From: DAHVFK01 sp035310985
Lineage (GTDB): Bacteria > Pseudomonadota > Gammaproteobacteria > Burkholderiales > SG8-39
DNA length: 64,000 nucleotides
Assembly (NCBI GenBank): GCA_035310985.1
Contig: DATGDH010000072.1
Coordinates: forward strand, 1 to 64,000
Reading direction: 5' to 3'
Part shown: positions 27,355-38,973 of the stretch, in pieces
How the letters are laid out: each line of letters opens with the position of its first letter
Numbering within the stretch: position 1 is the first letter of the stretch
Translations under genes and position numbers: made by a program
The notes under the pieces: model-generated
Databases searched by the model: none
The model's input: the letters and a program-made list of their open reading frames with translations, nothing else
Told to the model about the DNA's origin: nothing

Positions 27355-28289
27355 TGGCGCCGGTCGCGCTCGCGCTCCTCGGGCCGACCGCGAGCGGCAA
27401 GTCGGCACTGGCGATGCGCCTCGCGGCGCGCCTGCCCGTGGAAATCGTCAGTGCGGACTCGGCGCAGGTGTACCGCGGCATGGACATCGGCACGGCCAAG
27501 CCCTCGCCCGCCGAGCGCGCACAGGTGCCGCACCACCTGATCGACCTGGTCGATCCGACCGGGAGCTACTCCGCGGGGCGCTTCCGCGCCGACGCGATCG
27601 CCGCCGTGCAGGGCATCCTCGCGCGCGGCTGCGTGCCGCTTCTGGTGGGCGGCACGATGCTCTACTACCGGGCGCTCGCGCAGGGCATCGATGCGCTGCC
27701 CGCCGCCGACCCGGCGCTGCGCGCGGCGATCGACGCCGAGGCGCGCGCGCGCGGCTGGCCGGCGCTGCACGCCGAGCTCGCGCGCCTCGATCCGGCGACG
27801 GCGCGACGCCTGAAGCCGACCGACGCGCAGCGCATCCAGCGCGCGCTCGAAGTCTGCCGCGCGAGCGGCCGGCCGCTCTCGGCGTTGCATGGCGCGCCGC
27901 GCGCCGCCCTGCCGTTTCGCGTCGCCGCGCTGGCGCTGGTGCCGGCCGAGCGCGCCAGGCTGCACGCGCGCATCGCCGAGCGCTTCGAGCGCATGCTCGC
28001 GGCGGGTTTGGTCGAAGAGCTGCGTGCGCTGCGCGCGCGCTTCGCGCTCGACGCGGCGCTGCCCAGCATGCGCTGCGTCGGCTACCGGCAGGCCTGGGCC
28101 TTCCTACAAGGCGAGTTCGACCGCGCGGCGCTGCGTGACAAGGGCATCGCGGCGACGCGCCAGCTCGCCAAGCGCCAGCTCACCTGGCTGCGCGCCATGC
28201 GTCCGGACGCGGTGCTCGACCCCTTCGCGCCCGACGCGGCGCAGCGCTTCGACGAGGCCGCCGACCGGCTGTTGCGGGCGCACGGCTAG
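27354..28289 (+). CDS. miaA: tRNA dimethylallyltransferase
   Basis: 311 aa. Adds the isopentenyl group to A37 of UNN-decoding tRNAs. Walker-like GPTASGKS (10-17), DSAQVYRGMDIGTAKPS, DLVDPTGSYSAGRF, LLVGGTMLYYRAL, and QLAKRQLTWLR near the C-terminus are diagnostic. The ATG shares a base with the mutL stop (TAATG). In E. coli the gene is also in the amiB-mutL-miaA superoperon. Confidence 0.95.
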   Translation: MAPVALALLGPTASGKSALAMRLAARLPVEIVSADSAQVYRGMDIGTAKPSPAERAQVPHHLIDLVDPTGSYSAGRFRADAIAAVQGILARGCVPLLVGGTMLYYRALAQGIDALPAADPALRAAIDAEARARGWPALHAELARLDPATARRLKPTDAQRIQRALEVCRASGRPLSALHGAPRAALPFRVAALALVPAERARLHARIAERFERMLAAGLVEELRALRARFALDAALPSMRCVGYRQAWAFLQGEFDRAALRDKGIAATRQLAKRQLTWLRAMRPDAVLDPFAPDAAQRFDEAADRLLRAHG

Positions 28290-28319
28290 AATTGAGAGCT
28301 GCAGTCTCTGGAGGCGGCC

Positions 28320-29228
28320 ATGCAGATCGGCATCGTAGGGCTCGGCAGGATGGGGGGCAACATGGCGCGGCGCCTGGCGCGCGGCGGTGCGCGCGTGCTC
28401 GGCTTCGATCGCGAGCGCGCGGCGCGCGCCGCGCTGGCCGGCGAGAAGGGCGTCGAGTGCGTCGACGGGCTCGCGGCACTGTGCGCGCAGCTCGCCGGGG
28501 AGCGCGTCGTGCTGACGATGCTGCCCGCCGGGCAGCCGACCGAGGAGACGCTCGCCGAGCTGGCGCCGCTGCTCTCGGCGGGCGACCTGGTGGTGGACGG
28601 CGCGAACGCCTTCTACAAGGACTCGATGCGGCGCGCGCTCGAGCTCTCGCGCGCGGGCCTGCGCTTCGTCGACGCGGGCGTCTCGGGCGGCATCCACGGC
28701 CTGGCGCAGGGCTACTGCCTCATGCTCGGCGGCACGCCGAAGTCGATCGAGATGTTCGAGCCCTTCGCGCGCATTCTCGCGCCGGGTACCGACCACGGCT
28801 GGATGCATTGCGGCCCGAGCGGCGCGGGTCACTTCGCGAAGATGGTGCACAACGGCATCGAGTACGGAATGATGCAGGCGCTCGCCGAGGGGCTTTCGCT
28901 CGTCCAGGCGCGTGCCGACTTCGGCATCGACCTCGCGCGCCTCGCCGAGACCTGGCGCCACGGCAGCGTGGTGCGCTCGTGGCTGCTCGACCTTTGCGCC
29001 GAGGCGCTCGCGGCCGACCCATCGCTCGCCGGGATCGCGCCCGTGGTCGCCGATTCGGGCGAAGGGCGCTGGACGGCGCTCGAGTCGGTCGAGCTCGGCG
29101 TGCCCGCGCCGGTGATCACGATGGCGCTGATGAGCCGCTTTTCGAGCCAGGGCCGCGCGGACTATGCGCGCAAGCTGCTCGCCGTGATGCGCGCCAAGTT
29201 CGGCGGCCACGCGGTAACGCGCAGCTGA
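28320..29228 (+). CDS. gnd: 6-phosphogluconate dehydrogenase, short (YqeC/GndA-like) form
   Basis: 302 aa, against about 470 for classical Gnd. Rossmann GLGRMGGNMARRL at residues 7-19, VDGANAFYKDS, substrate loop VSGG (121-124), and catalytic Lys174 and Asn178 in HFAKMVHNGIEYG. Short forms are usually NAD-preferring and decarboxylate 6-phosphogluconate to ribulose 5-phosphate. Followed after 13 bp by gluconokinase, so the pair forms a short gluconate-to-pentose-phosphate route. Confidence 0.88.
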   Translation: MQIGIVGLGRMGGNMARRLARGGARVLGFDRERAARAALAGEKGVECVDGLAALCAQLAGERVVLTMLPAGQPTEETLAELAPLLSAGDLVVDGANAFYKDSMRRALELSRAGLRFVDAGVSGGIHGLAQGYCLMLGGTPKSIEMFEPFARILAPGTDHGWMHCGPSGAGHFAKMVHNGIEYGMMQALAEGLSLVQARADFGIDLARLAETWRHGSVVRSWLLDLCAEALAADPSLAGIAPVVADSGEGRWTALESVELGVPAPVITMALMSRFSSQGRADYARKLLAVMRAKFGGHAVTRS

Positions 29229-29241
29229 GCCGTCGCGGCGC

Positions 29242-29730
29242 GTGATCGTCGTCGTGATGGGCGTCTCCGGGGTCGGCAAGACGACCATCGGACAGTTGCT
29301 CGCGCGCAGGCTGGATTGCGAATTCCTCGACGCGGATGATTTCCACCCGCCCGCGAACGTCGCGAAGATGGCGGCGGGCACGCCGCTCGAGGATGCGGAC
29401 CGCGGGCCCTGGCTCGAGCGGCTGAATGCCCTGCTGCGCGAGCGCGCGGCGCGCAACGCGAGCGCCGTGCTCGCCTGCTCGGCGCTCAAGCACTCCTACC
29501 GCGAGCGGCTGTGCCGGGACGTGGCGTGCTGCCGGCTGGTGTATCTGCACGCAGACGCGCGCGTGCTGCGCGCGCGGCTTGCCGCCCGCACGCACCGCTA
29601 CATGCCCGCCTCGCTGCTCGACAGCCAGCTCGCGGCGCTCGAGCCGCCGGCGAGGGCGATCGCGGTGGATGCAGCCGCCCCGCCGGAGCACTGCGCGGAA
29701 ATCATCGCCGCTGCGCTGACACGGCCTTAA
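29242..29730 (+). CDS. gntK: Gluconokinase
   Basis: 162 aa, GTG start. Phosphorylates gluconate to 6-phosphogluconate, feeding the gnd product just upstream. P-loop GVSGVGKTT (7-15), the FLDADDFHPPANVAKM substrate motif and CSALKHSYRERL are typical. No gluconate transporter is present nearby. Confidence 0.92.
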   Translation: MIVVVMGVSGVGKTTIGQLLARRLDCEFLDADDFHPPANVAKMAAGTPLEDADRGPWLERLNALLRERAARNASAVLACSALKHSYRERLCRDVACCRLVYLHADARVLRARLAARTHRYMPASLLDSQLAALEPPARAIAVDAAAPPEHCAEIIAAALTRP

Positions 29731-29810
29731 GGATGGGTTAAGGCCGCGGGGCGAGCATGCGCCCCATACAGCGCGCGAAACGCGCGCGCCAGGCAAACAA
29801 GGAGATTGAC

Positions 29811-31256
29811 ATGAAACGCAGAAGCATCGTCGCGGGTTTCGCCGCCGCCGGGCTGCTCGCGCTCGGCGCATGGGGTGGCATCCACGCAGACGACCTGTGG
29901 TCGAAGGCGCAAGCGGCCACTCCGGCGGCGCAGCCTGCGGCGCACGCCGCCCCGACGGCCGCGCTCGCGCTGCCGAACTTCACCTCGATCGTCGACGCCA
30001 ACCGCGGCGCGGTGGTCAATATCACGGTCACAGAGAACGAGAAGACTTCTGAGCAGTCGCCCCTGCCTGACTTCGGCAACGACCCGTTCTCGCAATTCTT
30101 CCGCCACTTCCAGATCCCGATGCCGCAGCAGGCGCCGACGCATGGCCTGGGCTCCGGCTTCATCGTGCGTTCCGACGGCATCGTCCTGACCAACGCGCAC
30201 GTGGTCGACGGCGCGAGCGACGTCGTCGTCAAGCTCTCCGATCAGCGGGAGTTCAAGGCCAAGGTGCTCGGCGTGGACAAGCCGACCGACATCGCCGTGC
30301 TCAAGATCGACGCCAAGAATTTGCCCACCGTCAAGCTGGGCGACTCGAACTCGGTGCGCGTCGGGCAGTGGATAGTGGCGATCGGATCGCCGTACGGCTT
30401 CGAGAACACGGTCACCGCGGGGATCGTGAGCGCCACCTCGCGCGCCCTGCCCGACGGCACGTATGTGCCATTCATCCAGACCGACGCGGCGGTGAACCCC
30501 GGCAATTCGGGCGGGCCGCTGTTCAACATGAACGGCGAAGTGATCGGCATCAACTCGCAGATCTATTCGCAGACCGGCGGCTTCCAGGGGCTCTCGTTCG
30601 CGATCCCGATCGACGTCGCATCGCAAGTCGAGCAGCAGTTGATCGCGCATGGAAAGGTCGAGCGCGGCCGCATCGGGGTCGCAATCCAGCAGGTGACGCA
30701 GGGCCTGGCGCAGTCCTTCGGGCTCGACAAGCCGCGCGGCGCGCTGGTCGCCTCGGTCGAGAAGAACGGGCCGGCGGCCAAGGCCGGACTGAAATCCGGC
30801 GACGTGATCCTCGCGGTCAACGGCCAGCCGGTTGACAACTCGAACCAGCTGCCGCCGATGGTGGCGGACATCAAGCCGGGCAGCAAGGCGAGGCTCCAGG
30901 TGTGGCGCGACGGCGGCAAGAAGGATGTCGAGGTCGTGGTCGGCGAGCTGAAGGGCGATCAGATCGCGAGCGCATCGGGCGGCAGCCAGAACGGCCGTCT
31001 CGGGCTCGCGGTGCGTCCGCTCACCAAGGACGAGCGCGAGCAGGCGCAGATCGACGGCGGCTTGCTCGTCGAGAACGTCAGCGGACCGGCTGCGCAGGCC
31101 GGCATCGAGCAAGGCGACGTCATCCTCTCGGTGAACGGCACGCCGGTGAAATCGGTCGCCCAGCTGCGCGCGCTGATCGCCAAGTCCGGCAAACACGTCG
31201 CGCTGCTGGTGCAGCGCCAGGACGCGAAGATCTTCGTACCGGTGGAGCTCGGCTGA
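29811..31256 (+). CDS. Periplasmic serine protease, DegP/DegQ (HtrA) family
   Basis: 481 aa. Start at 29811 has AAGGAG seven bases upstream; the in-frame extension to 29757 is unlikely. A signal-anchor or signal peptide at 5-25 is followed by an Ala/Pro-rich linker. The protease triad is H130 (LTNAHVV), D160 (TDIAVLKI) and S233 (NPGNSGGPL). Two PDZ domains follow (about 270-365 and 385-475). Degrades or chaperones misfolded envelope proteins. The neighbouring two-component genes downstream may share stress control, but a terminator separates them. Confidence 0.94.
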   Translation: MKRRSIVAGFAAAGLLALGAWGGIHADDLWSKAQAATPAAQPAAHAAPTAALALPNFTSIVDANRGAVVNITVTENEKTSEQSPLPDFGNDPFSQFFRHFQIPMPQQAPTHGLGSGFIVRSDGIVLTNAHVVDGASDVVVKLSDQREFKAKVLGVDKPTDIAVLKIDAKNLPTVKLGDSNSVRVGQWIVAIGSPYGFENTVTAGIVSATSRALPDGTYVPFIQTDAAVNPGNSGGPLFNMNGEVIGINSQIYSQTGGFQGLSFAIPIDVASQVEQQLIAHGKVERGRIGVAIQQVTQGLAQSFGLDKPRGALVASVEKNGPAAKAGLKSGDVILAVNGQPVDNSNQLPPMVADIKPGSKARLQVWRDGGKKDVEVVVGELKGDQIASASGGSQNGRLGLAVRPLTKDEREQAQIDGGLLVENVSGPAAQAGIEQGDVILSVNGTPVKSVAQLRALIAKSGKHVALLVQRQDAKIFVPVELG

Positions 31257-31274
31257 GCTCCAGCGTCGAAGAGC

Positions 31275-31310
31275 GGGCGGCGCCGGTACCCCCCCCAACC
31301 GGCGCCGCCC
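31275..31310 (+). terminator. Strong hairpin after the HtrA protease gene
   Basis: Twelve-bp perfect stem GGGCGGCGCCGG (31275-31286) / CCGGCGCCGCCC (31299-31310) with a C-rich 12-base loop, followed by TGCTTTCCC. The U tract is poor, so efficiency is uncertain. Confidence 0.65.
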
Positions 31311-31349
31311 TGCTTTCCCGTTCTCCCCTCCAAGCGAACGGAGCACATC

Positions 31350-31787
31350 ATGAACAAGACGGCTACGATTCTCTTCGCCGCGCTGCTTTCCGCCGGCGTC
31401 GCGCACGCGAGCACCTCGTCGAGCGTCCTGCCCGCGCCGCAGACGCGCGACGGCGTCAGCTGGCTCTCCGGCGGCATCGGCGAGTCGCAGGCACGCGCCT
31501 TCCGCGAGCAGGCTCCGCGCTACCCGCTCTCGCTCGAGTTCGTCGTCAAGCCCGCGGCCAAGGACGCGCGGGCCGAATTCACAGCCAACGTGCCGGTCAC
31601 GGTGCGCAATGCGCACGGCAAAGTGATCCTGAGCGCCACCGCGCAGGGTCCCTTCATGCTCATCAAGCTGCCGCAAGGACGCTACCAGGTACTCGCCGAG
31701 CACGACGGCAGGAAGATCGAGCGCCACGTGGTGCTCGGCCGCACTCATCGCAGCGTAGTGTTCGAGTGGCCGGCGCAGCGCGCGTAG
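31350..31787 (+). CDS. Hypothetical periplasmic protein with carboxypeptidase-regulatory-like fold
   Basis: 145 aa. Signal peptide MNKTATILFAALLSAGVAHA (1-20). The rest (FTANVPVTVRNAHGKVILSATAQGPFMLIKLPQGRYQVLAEHDGRKIERHVVL, here across residues about 75-135) has the beta pattern of a CarboxypepD_reg/transthyretin-like domain, the usual shape of small envelope-associated proteins. Located just before the response regulator (28-bp gap), so probably co-transcribed with the two-component pair. No known function. Confidence 0.7.
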   Translation: MNKTATILFAALLSAGVAHASTSSSVLPAPQTRDGVSWLSGGIGESQARAFREQAPRYPLSLEFVVKPAAKDARAEFTANVPVTVRNAHGKVILSATAQGPFMLIKLPQGRYQVLAEHDGRKIERHVVLGRTHRSVVFEWPAQRA

Positions 31788-31815
31788 AATAGCGCGCCCC
31801 CGGGGAGGTGGAAGG

Positions 31816-32478
31816 ATGCGGCTGCTGCTGGTCGAGGACGACCGCATGATCGGCGAGAGCGTGCAGAAGGGCCTGCGCCTGGACGGCTTTTCGGTCGACT
31901 GGGCGCAGGACGGCCGCTCAGCCGAGCTGGCGCTGGAAGCGGAGCGCTACGACTGCGTGTTGCTCGACCTGGGACTGCCGAAGAAGGACGGCCTCGAACT
32001 GCTGCACGACCTGCGCGCCCGGCGCGATCCGGTCCCGGTCGTCGTGATCACTGCACGCGACGCGGTCCCCGAGCGGATCAAGGGCCTGGACGCCGGCGCG
32101 GACGACTATATGGTCAAGCCCTTCGACCTGGACGAACTCGCGGCGCGCGTGCGCGCGGTGGTGCGCCGGCGCGACGGCCGCGCGGAGCCGGTCATCGAGC
32201 ACATGGGTCTCGTGCTGCGGCCCGCGACGCACGAGGCGACCTTCGAGGGTCGGCCGCTGATGCTGTCGCAGCGCGAGTTCGCCGTGCTCGAGGCGCTGCT
32301 CACGCGGCCCGGCGCGATTCTTTCGCGCGCACAGCTCGAAGAGCGCATCTACGGCTGGGGAGAAGAAGTCGAGTCGAACGCCGTCGAGGTGTTCGTGCAC
32401 GGCCTGCGCAGGAAGCTGGGCGCAGACTTCATCCGGACGGTGCGCGGCGCCGGCTACATGGTGCCGAAGTCCAGATGA
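31816..32478 (+). CDS. OmpR-family response regulator (QseB/PmrA-like)
   Basis: 220 aa. Receiver domain 1-115 with acidic pair E7-D8-D9, phospho-acceptor D51 (LLDLGLPKKDG) and K101; winged-helix DNA-binding domain 125-218 (LSQREFAVLEALLTRPG, VEVFVHGLRRKLG, TVRGAGYM). The stop overlaps the kinase start by four bases, so the two are coupled. Family suggests control of outer-membrane or stress genes; the signal is unknown. Confidence 0.93.
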   Translation: MRLLLVEDDRMIGESVQKGLRLDGFSVDWAQDGRSAELALEAERYDCVLLDLGLPKKDGLELLHDLRARRDPVPVVVITARDAVPERIKGLDAGADDYMVKPFDLDELAARVRAVVRRRDGRAEPVIEHMGLVLRPATHEATFEGRPLMLSQREFAVLEALLTRPGAILSRAQLEERIYGWGEEVESNAVEVFVHGLRRKLGADFIRTVRGAGYMVPKSR

Positions 32479-33782
32479 TCTCGATCCGGCGCCGGCTGCT
32501 CGCCTGGCTGCTGGGCGGCACGGCTCTCGCCGTCGCCGCGGGCACCGTGTCCACGTTCCTCATGGCGCGCGAGGAGGCCAATTCGCTCGCCGACTACCAG
32601 CTGCAGCAGATGGCGCTTTCGTTCCGCGACCACGCGCTCGCCAGCGGCCTCATTGCGCACGACGACGACCCCGCCCGGGGCCTGGAGGTGCTGGTGCAGA
32701 TCTGGAACCAGCAGGGCGTGCGACTGTACATTTCGCATCCGAAAGCCGGCATCCCGGACCGCGCGCAACTCGGCTTCGCCGACGTCTCCGCGCCGGGCGG
32801 ACGCTGGCGGGTGTTCTCGGCGCAGCTCAGGAACCACGTGATCCAGGTCGCGCAGCCCTACGCGGTGCGCGACCGCATCGCGGCGCGCCTCGCGTTGCAC
32901 ACCGCCTGGCCGATGGTCGCCGTGCTCCCGCTGCTCGGGCTGCTGATCTGGCTGACAGTCGGCAAGGGCCTCTCGCCGATCGAGCGCCTGGCGCGCGACG
33001 TAGGGCGCCGCTCGCCCGACGCGCTCGCGCCGCTCGAGGAGCGCGGGCTGCCGCGCGAGGTGCAACCGCTGGTGCATGCGCTGAACGACCTGCTGCACAG
33101 GCTGCATCGCGCCCTCGCGACGCAGCGCGCCTTCGTCGCCGACGCGGCGCACGAGCTGCGCACTCCGCTCGCCGCGCTGCGCCTGCAGGCACAAATCGCC
33201 GAGCGCGCCGCGCAGGACGGCGAGCGGCGCGAGGCGCTCGGCAGCCTGAAGCGCGGCGTCGAGCGCGCGAGCCACCTGGTGCAGCAGCTGCTCACGCTTG
33301 CGCGCGAGGAGGATCAGGCGGCGCAGGCGCCGAGCGTGCCGGTTCGGCTGCACGAGCTGGCGCGCGAGGTGATCGCCGAGCACGCATCGCTCGCGCACGA
33401 GAAGTCGATCGACCTCGGCATGGCGCGCGAGGAGCCCCTATCGGTCGAGGGCAGCCCGGCGGGGCTGCGCACGCTGCTCTCCAACCTGGTCGACAATGCG
33501 GTGCGCTACACGCCCGCCGGCGGCAGCATCGATGTCTCGCTCGCGCGCGAGGGCGACGAGGCGGTCCTTGAGGTAAGCGACAGCGGGCCGGGGATTCCTC
33601 CCGCCGAGCGCGTGCGGGTGTTCGACCGTTTCTACCGCCGCGCGGGCGATGCGCCGGAAGGCAGCGGCCTGGGGCTCGCGATCGCCAGCCAGGTCGTACA
33701 GCGGCATCGCGGCTCGATCGCGCTCGCCGATTCGCCCAAGGGCGGCCTCAGGGTCGTGCTGCGCCTGCCGCTCGGCGCGGCT

Positions 33783-33794
<12 letters not shown>
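32475..33794 (+). CDS. Sensor histidine kinase (QseC/PmrB-like)
   Basis: 439 aa. Two membrane helices (about 10-30 and 150-170) flank a periplasmic sensor region; a HAMP-like segment follows. Phospho-acceptor His226 is in DAAHELRTPLAAL; N box LLSNLVDNAVRYTPAGG; D box VSDSGPGIP; G box GSGLGLAIASQVV. Partner of the regulator just upstream. The last 12 bp overlap the convergent hppA gene. Confidence 0.93.
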
Positions 33795-35861
<2,067 letters not shown>

Positions 35862-35960
35862 GGCCTGACTCCCCTTGTTCGTGGTTTGATTGCGCGGACG
35901 GGGACGCCCGCTGGAAAGGCGCGAATTCTAGCAGATAGGCCGCCTTCACCGCTCCTTCGC

Positions 35961-37232
35961 TCAAGGAGTGAACGGCGTCCCCAGGCGTTTGCGCACCGCC
36001 GCCTTCTTGAGCCGCACGTAGGCGGGCAGGCCGTCGACGAACGGAGGCGGCGACTCGCCCGCGATGAGCGGAGCCAGGTAGCGGCGCGCCGCGGCCGTAA
36101 TCTGGAAACCGTCCGCGGCGATGAATTCACGGGGCATGTGGCGCTCGTGGTTGGCGACGTCCTCGAGCCGCGCCTCGCCGATCTTCCAGCGATATGGGCG
36201 ATCGGAGACGCGCACCACCGTCGGCATCACCGCGTTGCGTCCTGCGAGCGCCAGCTTCACCGCGGCCGCCCCCAGCTGATAGGCCTGCTCCAGGTCCGTC
36301 TTGGAGGCAATGTGGCGCGCGGCGCGCTGCAGGTAATCGGCGACCCCCCAGTGCGGCTTGTAGCCGAGCCGCTCCTGCACCAGCTGCGCGATGAGCGGCG
36401 CGACGCCGCCGAGCTGCTTGTGGCCGAAGGCGTCGACCGAGCCGGCCTCGGCGAGGAACTTGCCCTGCTGGTCGCGCACTCCTTCGGAGACGGCGATCAC
36501 GCAGTAGCCTATCTCCCCGACCGTCTGCTTCACCTTGGCGAGGAAGCGTCCCTCATCGAACGGCAGCTCGGGGAACAGCAGCACGTGCGGCGGCTCGCCC
36601 GGACGCTCGGCCGCGAGCCCGCATGCCGCGGTGATCCAGCCCGCATGGCGGCCCATCACTTCGAGCACGAAGACGCGCGTCGAGGTGCTCGCCATCGAAG
36701 CCACATCGAGACCGGCTTCGCGAATCGAGGTCGCGACGTATTTCGCCACCGAGCCGAAACCCGGGCAGCAATCGGTGCGCACCAGGTCGTTGTCGATCGT
36801 TTTCGGAACGCCGATCGCCGCCAGCGGGTAGCCCAGCTTCTCGCTGATCCTGGAAAGCTTCAGGGCGGTATCGGCGGAATCATTGCCGCCGTTGTAAAAG
36901 AACCAGCCGATGTCGTGCGCGCGCAGCACCTCGACTATGCGCTCGAACTTGGCGCGGTCTTCCTCGAGGCTCTTCAGCTTGTAGCGGCACGAGCCGAACG
37001 CCGCGCCGGGCGTGTGCCGCAGGGCGCGGATCGCCGCCGCGCTCTCCTTCGAGGTGTCGATCAGCTCCTCGCGCAGCGCACCGAGGATGCCGTCGCGCGC
37101 CGCGTACAGCTTGCCGACGCGCCTCTTCGCGCGGCGTGCCGTCTCGATGACGCCGCAGGCGGTCGCGTTGATCACCGCGGTGGCGCCGCCCGACTGGGCG
37201 TAGAGCGCGTTCCTGGGCCTGGCGCTTGGCAT
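35961..37232 (-). CDS. pfp: Pyrophosphate-dependent 6-phosphofructokinase
   Basis: 423 aa. Phosphorylates fructose 6-phosphate reversibly with PPi. FFYNGGNDSADTA (111-122) and VPKTIDND (142-149) replace the GGDGS/PGTIDND of ATP enzymes; the lysine in PKTIDND is the usual mark of PPi use. MGRHAGWITAACGLA and PHVLLFPE also fit. Start at 37232 has AAGGAG six bases upstream. Lies between adk and hppA; I recall pfp next to an H+-PPase gene in Methylococcus capsulatus, so the pairing has precedent. Confidence 0.92.
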   Translation of the reverse strand: MPSARPRNALYAQSGGATAVINATACGVIETARRAKRRVGKLYAARDGILGALREELIDTSKESAAAIRALRHTPGAAFGSCRYKLKSLEEDRAKFERIVEVLRAHDIGWFFYNGGNDSADTALKLSRISEKLGYPLAAIGVPKTIDNDLVRTDCCPGFGSVAKYVATSIREAGLDVASMASTSTRVFVLEVMGRHAGWITAACGLAAERPGEPPHVLLFPELPFDEGRFLAKVKQTVGEIGYCVIAVSEGVRDQQGKFLAEAGSVDAFGHKQLGGVAPLIAQLVQERLGYKPHWGVADYLQRAARHIASKTDLEQAYQLGAAAVKLALAGRNAVMPTVVRVSDRPYRWKIGEARLEDVANHERHMPREFIAADGFQITAAARRYLAPLIAGESPPPFVDGLPAYVRLKKAAVRKRLGTPFTP

Positions 37233-37275
37233 GGCAGCTCCTTTCATCCCTTTGGCGCGGGGACGGAGGCAAAGT

Positions 37276-37944
37276 TTACGCGTGCACGGCCTTCTCGAGC
37301 GCCTGCAGCGCGCGGTCGCGGATCTGCCCGATGCCGCCCGTGCCCGACACTCGGAGCAGGCGCGGTGCGCGCGCATCGCCGCTCGCCGCCCAGCGCTGGT
37401 AGTATTCGATGAGCGGGCGCGTCTGCGCCTTGTAGACCTCGAGGCGCTTGCGCACCGTCGCTTCCTTGTCGTCTTCGCGCAGCACCAGGGGATCGCCCGT
37501 CACGTCGTCGCGTCCCGCGACCCGCGGCGGATTGAATTTTTCGTGATAGGTGCGCCCCGAGGCAGGGTGCACACGGCGCCCGCCCATGCGCGCGACAATC
37601 TCCTCGTCGGGTACGTCGATCTCGAGCACGAAGTCGATCGGCACGCCGGCCCTGCGCATCGTCTCGGCCTGCGCGATGGTGCGTGGAAAGCCGTCAAACA
37701 GGTAGCCGTTGCGGCAATCGGGCGCCTCCAGCCGCCTGCGCACCAGCTCGATCACGATCTCGTCGGGCACCAGCTGGCCGCGGTCCATGACCTCGCGCGC
37801 GGCCTGCCCAAGCGGCGTGCCCGCCTTGATCGCCGCGCGCAGCATGTCCCCCGTGGAAACCTGCGGAATGCCAAAGCGTGCAGTGATGAAACCGGCCTGG
37901 GTTCCCTTGCCCGCCCCGGGCGGTCCCAACAGAATCAGATGCAT
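37276..37944 (-). CDS. adk: Adenylate kinase
   Basis: 222 aa long form. P-loop GPPGAGKGTQ (7-16), the DGFPRT motif, and a LID domain GGRRVHPASGRTYHEKFNPP without zinc cysteines. Interconverts AMP, ADP and ATP; AMP arises from reactions that also make PPi. Follows kdsB with 58 bp holding a GGCGCC/GGCGCC inverted repeat (37957-37976) with no U tract. Confidence 0.96.
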   Translation of the reverse strand: MHLILLGPPGAGKGTQAGFITARFGIPQVSTGDMLRAAIKAGTPLGQAAREVMDRGQLVPDEIVIELVRRRLEAPDCRNGYLFDGFPRTIAQAETMRRAGVPIDFVLEIDVPDEEIVARMGGRRVHPASGRTYHEKFNPPRVAGRDDVTGDPLVLREDDKEATVRKRLEVYKAQTRPLIEYYQRWAASGDARAPRLLRVSGTGGIGQIRDRALQALEKAVHA

Positions 37945-38002
37945 AGCTTGTTGTCGGGCGCCTCAATAAAGGCGCCTTCTGGCCCCAGAAAGGCCGCTGA
38001 CC

Positions 38003-38752
38003 TTAGCCGGATTCGGCGCTTCGGTCAAACAGCGCGCGCACCGTTGCGAGGTCCTCGGGCGTGTCGACGCCAGGCGGAATCTCGGTCCCGGTGACCCGCA
38101 CCGCGATGCGGTAGCCATGCCATAGCACGCGCAGTTGCTCGAGCGCCTCGCTGCGCTCCAGCGGCGAAGGCTGGAGGCTTGCGTAACGGCGCAGGAAACC
38201 CACGCGGTAACCGTAGATGCCGAGGTGCCGGTAGCACTCCGGCAGCCCGCCGACGCGCGGATAGGGAATTCCCGCGCGGCTGAAGTACAGCGCGTAGCCG
38301 CGCGCATCGAGCACTACCTTGACCACGTTCGGGCTGGCGAAGGACGCCGCGTCGCCTATCCGATGGCATGCGGTGGACACGGCGGCGTCAGCGTGTGCGT
38401 CGAGCGTGGCGGCGACCTCGGCGATCAGCTCGGGCGGAATGAGCGGCTCGTCGCCCTGCACATTGACCACGATGTCGTCGTCGTCCAGCCCGAGCACCGC
38501 GGCGGCCTCGGCGATGCGATCGGTACCGGACGGATGATCGGCGCGCGTCATGAGCGCGCGGAATCCGTGCCGGCTCGCAGCCTCGGCAATGCGCGCGTCG
38601 TCGGTCGCGACCGCGACGAGCGCGGCCCCGCTTTGCCCGGCGCGCTCGCACACGCGCACGACCATCGGCTTACCTGCGAGATCGGCGAGCGGCTTGCCCG
38701 GCAGGCGGCTCGAGGCGTAGCGCGCCGGTACGATGACCGAGAAGCCTGCCAT
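38003..38752 (-). CDS. kdsB: CMP-KDO synthetase
   Basis: 249 aa. Activates KDO with CTP for lipopolysaccharide inner core. Motifs: VPARYASSRLPGKPLADLAGKPM, TRADHPSGTDRIAEAA, VNVQGDEPLI, YFSRAGIPYPR. Start ATG at 38752; the longer frame upstream is in the UPF0434 gene. Part of the lpxK-UPF0434-kdsB block. Confidence 0.96.
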   Translation of the reverse strand: MAGFSVIVPARYASSRLPGKPLADLAGKPMVVRVCERAGQSGAALVAVATDDARIAEAASRHGFRALMTRADHPSGTDRIAEAAAVLGLDDDDIVVNVQGDEPLIPPELIAEVAATLDAHADAAVSTACHRIGDAASFASPNVVKVVLDARGYALYFSRAGIPYPRVGGLPECYRHLGIYGYRVGFLRRYASLQPSPLERSEALEQLRVLWHGYRIAVRVTGTEIPPGVDTPEDLATVRALFDRSAESG

Positions 38753-38775
38753 GGCGGGACCCGGCCGCGGCGCGC

Positions 38776-38973
38776 TCAGCCCGCGACTTCCTCGTTCGGA
38801 CCGAGCTTGCGCGCGTCGTCTTCCAGCATCACCGGAATGCCGTCTTTCACCGGATAGGCGAGGCGGTCGCCCTTGCACACCAACTCGCCGACGTCCTTGC
38901 GGTAGACGAGCGGCCCCTTGCACAGCGGGCAAACCAGGATCTCCAGCAGCTTCGGGTCAACGGGGGCGCTCAC
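38776..38973 (-). CDS. Trm112-like zinc-ribbon protein (UPF0434/YcaR)
   Basis: 65 aa. LLEILVCPLCKGPLVYRK and later LVCKGDRLAYPVKDGIPVMLEDDAR are the YcaR signature; one CxxC plus a single Cys, so metal binding may be partial. Conserved between lpxK and kdsB in many proteobacteria, function unresolved. Start overlaps the lpxK 3' end by 17 bp. Confidence 0.93.
   Translation of the reverse strand: MSAPVDPKLLEILVCPLCKGPLVYRKDVGELVCKGDRLAYPVKDGIPVMLEDDARKLGPNEEVAG

Noticed and set aside
29727..31847. 706-codon minus-strand frame
   Set aside because: Antisense to the HtrA protease and the next gene; no recognisable domain.
37957..37976. GGCGCC inverted repeat between kdsB and adk as a terminator
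   Set aside because: Six-bp self-complementary units, no U tract on the minus strand; more likely chance or an mRNA hairpin.
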